From: an uncultured Opitutales bacterium
Lineage (GTDB): Bacteria; Verrucomicrobiota; Verrucomicrobiia; Opitutales; Intestinicryptomonadaceae
Length of the DNA: 64,000 nt
Assembly: GCA_900548275.1 (NCBI GenBank)
Contig: URJY01000007.1
Location: forward strand, 1 to 64,000
Direction: 5' to 3'
Shown here: positions 58,533-64,000 of the stretch, piece after piece
How the letters are laid out: the number at the start of each line of letters is the position of its first letter
Position numbering within the stretch: position 1 is the stretch's first letter
Program-made: the position numbers and the translations under genes
Notes under the pieces: generated by a model
Database searches by the model: none
Told to the model about the DNA's origin: nothing
The model's input: only the letters and a program-made list of their open reading frames with translations

Positions 58533-58931
58533 ATGGACGGCAGACTTCTGAACATTCCCGAATCGGTTTCGTTGGCGTTGCACTCGCTAAAGACGCTTGT
58601 AAACGCGGGCGAAATAATGAGCGCGGGCGAAATATCGCGCCGTACGGGGATGTCGGCAAACCACCTTTCCAAGGTGCTGCGCCGCCTCGTCGTGGGCGGG
58701 ATAATCTGCGCGTCGAAAGGTCCCAACGGCGGATTTTTTCTTACGGAGCGGCAGAAGGAACACAAACTTATCGACGTCTATCTTCTCTTCGGCAAGCCGC
58801 CGCTCGACAACGGCTGCATCTACGAAAACGCCCTATGCGACAAAAAAAAGTGCGTTTTCGGCGGACTCGTCTGCAAAGTTACAAAAAGCTTTTTCGAACA
58901 CTTTACGAAAACGCGCATAGGCGACTTGTAG
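58533..58931 (+). CDS. Rrf2-family regulator with possible iron-sulfur cluster
   Basis: A 132-residue winged-helix protein. The recognition region MSANHLSKVLRRLVVGGIICASKGPNGGF is the Rrf2 signature (core HLSKVLRRLVVGGII). Cys95, Cys102, Cys107 and Cys114 lie in the C-terminal half, near where IscR/NsrR/RsrR-type members bind Fe-S clusters, so it may sense redox, nitric oxide or cluster status. No target is obvious: the neighbours are greA and a secreted unknown. Confidence 0.85.
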   Translation: MDGRLLNIPESVSLALHSLKTLVNAGEIMSAGEISRRTGMSANHLSKVLRRLVVGGIICASKGPNGGFFLTERQKEHKLIDVYLLFGKPPLDNGCIYENALCDKKKCVFGGLVCKVTKSFFEHFTKTRIGDL

Positions 58932-59030
58932 ACCGCCCACAAATTTGTTGACTTTTATGCGCGGCTGGGCGAAAATTCCGTCAACAAAGGCGATTTGATT
59001 CGACTGTATAACCCCGTTGAAAAATAAATT

Positions 59031-59957
59031 ATGAAAAAATCACTACTGTTTACCCCTCTACTTTTGGCGTGCGCGGCTGCGTTCTCCATGCAATTCTACC
59101 CCGGGAAGTATTCCGCAACCGACCGCAACGTAAAATGGTCGAACTGCTTTTGGGGCAACAACGTAAATTTCGAAACCGACCCCCTCCCCGGAAAACCGGG
59201 GGGCAACGATTCGGTTACGGTTCGCCCGGGGCCGTGGAGTTTCGAAATCGACGGCAACCACACAGTGGCTCAATTCCACACGGGAGACGGTGCGAAAAGC
59301 TTCGCCAAGGGCAAAAACTTCAAGGCAAAACGCAAAATCAGCTTCTCGCTTTCGGCTTTTACGGGCGGCGAAACGCGCCAGATTTGGGAAAAGTGCCAAG
59401 TTGAAGTGGGCGGGCCCCTCGAAATTACATTCTGGCATCAGGCGACGAGCGCAGGCAAGGCGTTGTTCTCGCTTGTCGATTCGAAATTTATTTCGAAAGG
59501 CGACCTAATCTGCACGGTTCCCGCAAACCCGATTATCAAGAATACTACACGCGCGGGCGTCGAAATCCGCGCCGAGGGCGCGAGCGAGCTTAGCTTTAAC
59601 GGAGGCGCGCTGATAGACTCGATTTTCGTCGACCAGAACGACCAGTGGTTCTTCAAATTCAACTTCAAAGAAAGCAACGGAAAACTTCCGCACATATTCT
59701 TCCAGAGAGCCGCACAGTTCGAAAAATGCGATGTAGAGGTTACGGTTTCCGACAAAGTGAAGTCGGGCAAATATTGCCTTGCGGAATTTCAGGACAAAAA
59801 GTCGGGCTTGAAAGACTGCCGCTCGGTCGTGTTTAACGGCAACGCCTACAATCTCGGCGATACCGTAAAACTCGGCAAGCGCAACGCAAAGCTCTATATG
59901 GGCGGCTTCGGCAAAGATTCCAAAACTCCCAACGATTTGATTCTGGAAATCAAATAG
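59031..59957 (+). CDS. Secreted protein of unknown function (308 aa)
   Basis: Signal peptide MKKSLLFTPLLLACAAAFS, then a beta-rich, aromatic and Gly/Asn-rich body without membrane segments. Pairs of Cys (such as WSNCFWGNN and LKDCRSVVF) could form disulfides. The style, with GNDSVTVRPGPWSFEIDGNHTV at the start, resembles the beta-sandwich or beta-helix passenger-like extracellular proteins of Verrucomicrobiota, but no family is recognised. It converges with atpC on a shared terminator. Confidence 0.65.
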   Translation: MKKSLLFTPLLLACAAAFSMQFYPGKYSATDRNVKWSNCFWGNNVNFETDPLPGKPGGNDSVTVRPGPWSFEIDGNHTVAQFHTGDGAKSFAKGKNFKAKRKISFSLSAFTGGETRQIWEKCQVEVGGPLEITFWHQATSAGKALFSLVDSKFISKGDLICTVPANPIIKNTTRAGVEIRAEGASELSFNGGALIDSIFVDQNDQWFFKFNFKESNGKLPHIFFQRAAQFEKCDVEVTVSDKVKSGKYCLAEFQDKKSGLKDCRSVVFNGNAYNLGDTVKLGKRNAKLYMGGFGKDSKTPNDLILEIK

Positions 59958-59973
59958 CCGCAAAGCGCAACCC

Positions 59974-60015
59974 GCAAAAAAAAAGAGTTTCGATTTCGAA
60001 ACTCTTTTTTTTTGC
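59974..60015. terminator. Bidirectional intrinsic terminator
   Basis: A perfect 19-bp stem GCAAAAAAAAAGAGTTTCG and its reverse complement around ATTT, between the convergent secreted protein and the atp operon. Confidence 0.95.
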
Positions 60016-60036
60016 GTACCGAATTGTCGGAAGACT

Positions 60037-60453
60037 CTACTTCTTTTTTCCCTTTGCAAGAAGCTGGGCGACCGAAAAACGGAACACGGCTTCGAGCTTT
60101 TCAAGCTCTTCGTCGGAAATTCTGTTTTTCTTGGCTTCCTCTATCGCCTTTTGTGCGTTTGCCTTTGCCTCTTCGATGTCGCGCATATCGATGTTTTCGA
60201 CATTCACGGCGGCTTCCGTCAAAACCGAAACTACGTCGCCCATAATGCGGGCGTAGCCGCGGTCGATGGCAATGTCGTCTTCGTGCCCGTTCACGACAAC
60301 GCCTACCGCGCCCTCGCTCAGCATTGTGATGAGCGGGATGTGCCCCGCCAGAACTTCGATTTCCCCGCTCGTGGTGGGCAGGGTAACCGACTGAACGTCG
60401 TCGTTTTTCCAAGCGACTCCGTCGGGGGTTACAATCTCGAGCGATAGCGGCAT
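60037..60453 (-). CDS. atpC: F-type ATP synthase epsilon subunit
   Basis: 138 residues. An N-terminal beta-sandwich (LSLEIVTPDGVAWKNDDVQSVTLPT, with GEIEVLAGHIPLITML typical of the family) and two C-terminal helices (DIEEAKANAQKAIEEAKK). It links the gamma stalk to the catalytic head and can inhibit ATP hydrolysis. Last gene of the operon, two bases after atpD. Confidence 0.95.
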   Translation of the reverse strand: MPLSLEIVTPDGVAWKNDDVQSVTLPTTSGEIEVLAGHIPLITMLSEGAVGVVVNGHEDDIAIDRGYARIMGDVVSVLTEAAVNVENIDMRDIEEAKANAQKAIEEAKKNRISDEELEKLEAVFRFSVAQLLAKGKKK

Positions 60454-60455
60454 AA

Positions 60456-61898
<1,443 letters not shown>

Positions 61899-62789
61899 TT
61901 AGTCGTTGTCCATTGCCTGCGCCGCGGAGGCGAGCTCGAGGATTTCGGTCGTGATTGCCTCCTGACGCGCCTTGTTGTACTCTATTGTCAGCGAGTGCAC
62001 GAGCGCGTCGGCGTTGTCACTTGCCGACTTCATCGCGACCATTCGCGCCGAGTGTTCCGACGCCTTCGCGTCCAACGCCATATGATAGAGAGCCTGCTTG
62101 ATGTAGTACTGCGGAAGCTCGGCGAGGATTTCCTTCGGCGAGGGTTCGAAAACCATTTCGCGGTCGTCTTTCGGGTGCGAGGCGGTGTCGAGCTTGTATG
62201 TCTTGCGCAGTCTTTCCACGAAGCTTTCGAGGTTGTCGACGGGCGCGAGCTTTACGAAAGTCGGCTCCTGCTTTAGCGTGTTGACAAAGAGCGGATAGAG
62301 AACTTCTATCGATGCGATGTCGCCCTGCTCTTTCGCGGTCTTCATTGCAAATTCCGCGATTTTGCGCACTTCCGAAAATTTAACGTGGTCGCTAATCGAG
62401 AACTGCGCCTTCAGGGGCTTTCCGATTCTGGCGATAAACTTCGCCGCCCTGTTGCCGACCGCGATGTATTCGGCTTGGTCTTTGATTTCCGAAATCGTCT
62501 TGAAAAGGTTTGTGTTGAGCGCGCCGCAAAGCCCCTTGTCCGTTGAGAAGACTATGATGAGGCGTTTTGTGCGCGCCTGTTCGCCCTCCTTTTGCCTGAA
62601 AGCTTCGCCGATTTGCGCAAGTACGGTTTCGGTCATATCCATCAGAAGGGTTGCGTAGGCTCTGCCGTTTTCGGCAGCCTGTTGCGCCCTGCGCATTTTC
62701 GACGCGGCGACAAGCTCCATCGCGTGGGTGATTTGCCCCGTTCCCTTTACCGCCTTTATGCGGTTTCTGATTTCCCTCATTCCTTTCAT
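61899..62789 (-). CDS. atpG: F-type ATP synthase gamma subunit
   Basis: A 296-residue central-stalk rotor. The N-terminal helix is MREIRNRIKAVKGTGQITHAMELVAASKMRRAQ and the C-terminal helix is ARMVAMKSASDNADALVHSL (cores TGQITHAMELVAASKM and ARMVAMKSASDNA are the family signatures). The middle has the expected Rossmann-like domain with FSTDKGLCGALNTN. Nine bases separate it from atpA. Confidence 0.96.
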   Translation of the reverse strand: MKGMREIRNRIKAVKGTGQITHAMELVAASKMRRAQQAAENGRAYATLLMDMTETVLAQIGEAFRQKEGEQARTKRLIIVFSTDKGLCGALNTNLFKTISEIKDQAEYIAVGNRAAKFIARIGKPLKAQFSISDHVKFSEVRKIAEFAMKTAKEQGDIASIEVLYPLFVNTLKQEPTFVKLAPVDNLESFVERLRKTYKLDTASHPKDDREMVFEPSPKEILAELPQYYIKQALYHMALDAKASEHSARMVAMKSASDNADALVHSLTIEYNKARQEAITTEILELASAAQAMDND

Positions 62790-62798
62790 CGGACTTCC

Positions 62799-64000
62799 TT
62801 AGGCGAAAGTTTTGCGCCACTGGTCGCACATCGACTTGAGCTCGGCGGCGATTCCGTCGGAGATGATTTTCTCCTTGAGGATTTTTTCGAGAACCGCTTT
62901 CCCGCGCGTCGCCGCAAAGCTTTCGAGACTCTTTTCGGCGTCCGAAATCTTCTTTACGTCGATTGAATCGAAGTATCCGTTTTGCAAAGCCCAGAGGATT
63001 GCTATTTCGATTTCCACGGGCTTGGGGGCGTTGTTGTTCTGCTTGAGAATTTCGACGAGCCTGTCGCCCTTGTCGATGATAGACTTTGTTTTTGCGTCGA
63101 GGTCGGAGCCGAACTGCGCGAACGCTGCAAGTTCCTTGTACTGCGCATATTCGCCCTTGAGCTTGCCCGCAACCTGCTTGAACGCCTTCATTTGCGCCGA
63201 AGAGCCCACGCGCGAGACCGAAATGCCCACCGAAATTGCGGGGCGCACGCCCTGATTGAAAAGGTCGGTTTCGAGGAATATCTGCCCGTCGGTAATCGAA
63301 ATTACGTTCGTGGGAATGTACGCGCTGACGTCGCCCTGCTGCGTTTCGATGATGGGCAGAGCCGTGAGCGAGCCGTTGCCGTTTTGTTCGTTAAGGCGCG
63401 CGGAACGTTCGAGGAGTCTCGAGTGCAGATAGAACACGTCGCCCGGGTACGCTTCGCGCCCCGAAGGTCTTTTGAGAAGCAGCGAAACTTGGCGGTACGC
63501 CGCCGCGTGCTTTGAAAGGTCGTCGTAGACTACGAGCGCGTCCATTCCGTTTTGCATAAACCATTCGCCCATCGCGCAGCCCGCGTACGGGGCGATGTAG
63601 AGGTTTGCGGCGTTTTCCGACGCGCTTGCCGCCACGATGATTGTGTATTCCATCGCGCCGTGCTTTTCGAGAAGCTGTATAGTGCGGGCGATGTTCGCGT
63701 TTTTCTGACCTATCGCCACATAAATCGAATAGACGGGGCGGAAAGATTCGTCGCCCGAGGCGAGCCCCTCCTTGTTGATTCGCGCCTGATTTATGATTGT
63801 ATCGAGCGCGATTGAAGTCTTGCCCGTGCAGCGGTCGCCGATGATAAGTTCACGCTGTCCGCGGCCTACGGGAATCATTGAGTCCACCTCCAAAATGCCC
63901 GTCTGGAGCGGCTGGTTGACCGATTTTCGCGGGAGAATCCCGGGGGCGATTTTTTCGACGGGATAGAATTCCTTTGCCGCAATTTCGCCCTTTCCGTCGA
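62799..64000 (-). CDS. atpA: F-type ATP synthase alpha subunit, N-terminus beyond window
   Basis: About 400 C-terminal residues; the frame runs off the right edge. Visible are [16 protein letters not shown], the P-loop GDRCTGKT (most homologues have Gln where this has Cys), and [18 protein letters not shown], the alpha-subunit signature. Non-catalytic nucleotide-binding subunit of F1. The upstream genes atpH, atpF, atpE and atpB are presumably outside the window. Confidence 0.96.
   Translation of the reverse strand, partial: DGKGEIAAKEFYPVEKIAPGILPRKSVNQPLQTGILEVDSMIPVGRGQRELIIGDRCTGKTSIALDTIINQARINKEGLASGDESFRPVYSIYVAIGQKNANIARTIQLLEKHGAMEYTIIVAASASENAANLYIAPYAGCAMGEWFMQNGMDALVVYDDLSKHAAAYRQVSLLLKRPSGREAYPGDVFYLHSRLLERSARLNEQNGNGSLTALPIIETQQGDVSAYIPTNVISITDGQIFLETDLFNQGVRPAISVGISVSRVGSSAQMKAFKQVAGKLKGEYAQYKELAAFAQFGSDLDAKTKSIIDKGDRLVEILKQNNNAPKPVEIEIAILWALQNGYFDSIDVKKISDAEKSLESFAATRGKAVLEKILKEKIISDGIAAELKSMCDQWRKTFA

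Overview
The window is a contig from a carbohydrate-degrading bacterium of the phylum Verrucomicrobiota, probably an Opitutae-like, gut-type lineage. This placement is inferred from gene families, not from a marker tree. The supporting signs are a PEP-CTERM sorted surface protein, a very long GreA-type factor with a large N-terminal extension of the kind known from PVC-superphylum bacteria, many secreted glycoside hydrolases each beside a LacI-type regulator, and a giant autotransporter. The first 27 bases are not genomic: they are the end of an Illumina Nextera adapter, so the window starts at a raw contig end.

Layout. 1-20.7 kb: truncated dxs, then glycan catabolism: a GH5-like lipoprotein with its own overlapping LacI regulator, a PEP-CTERM protein, a large unassigned secreted protein, a GH5 glucanase-like enzyme with a divergent LacI regulator, GH127, cyclophilin plus acetolactate synthase, a clan GH-D enzyme, and a hexuronate module (uxaC, divergent LacI, kdgK) with a perfect 14-bp operator. 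20.9-29.1 kb: a 2,319-residue autotransporter and, divergent from it, a tyrosine recombinase. Between them lies an element bounded by perfect 18-bp inverted repeats, which looks like an invertible promoter (phase-variation switch). 29-35 kb: a secreted phosphoesterase, tRNA-Glu, two tandem CE7-type acetyl esterases sharing an almost identical 5' third, a TPR membrane protein, tRNA-Ile2 and tRNA-Ser. 35-37.4 kb: accessory patch with hairpin repeats, two unrecognised small genes and an MFS transporter missing its N-terminal half. 37.4-48.1 kb: DUF2062 protein, sodium-pump decarboxylase beta subunit with an inserted domain, a frameshifted gamma-like subunit, SecA homologue, sialate O-acetylesterase-like enzyme, GH78 rhamnosidase, surE. 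48.1-54.3 kb: an operon encoding a NuoE/NuoF/NuoG-Nfn-type flavin-based complex. 54.8-64 kb: rsmB (apparently frameshifted), the long GreA, an Rrf2 regulator, a secreted unknown, and atpC-atpD-atpG-atpA running off the end.

How it fits together: secreted hydrolases and esterases release neutral sugars, rhamnose, arabinose and uronates. UxaC and KdgK feed uronates into the KDG pathway. The Nfn-like complex, sodium-pump subunit and F-type ATP synthase fit fermentative energy conservation. Genes often end in strong bidirectional terminators, and recognisable Shine-Dalgarno sequences are scarce. The most striking find is the recombinase / inverted-repeat / autotransporter switch at 27,947-28,134.
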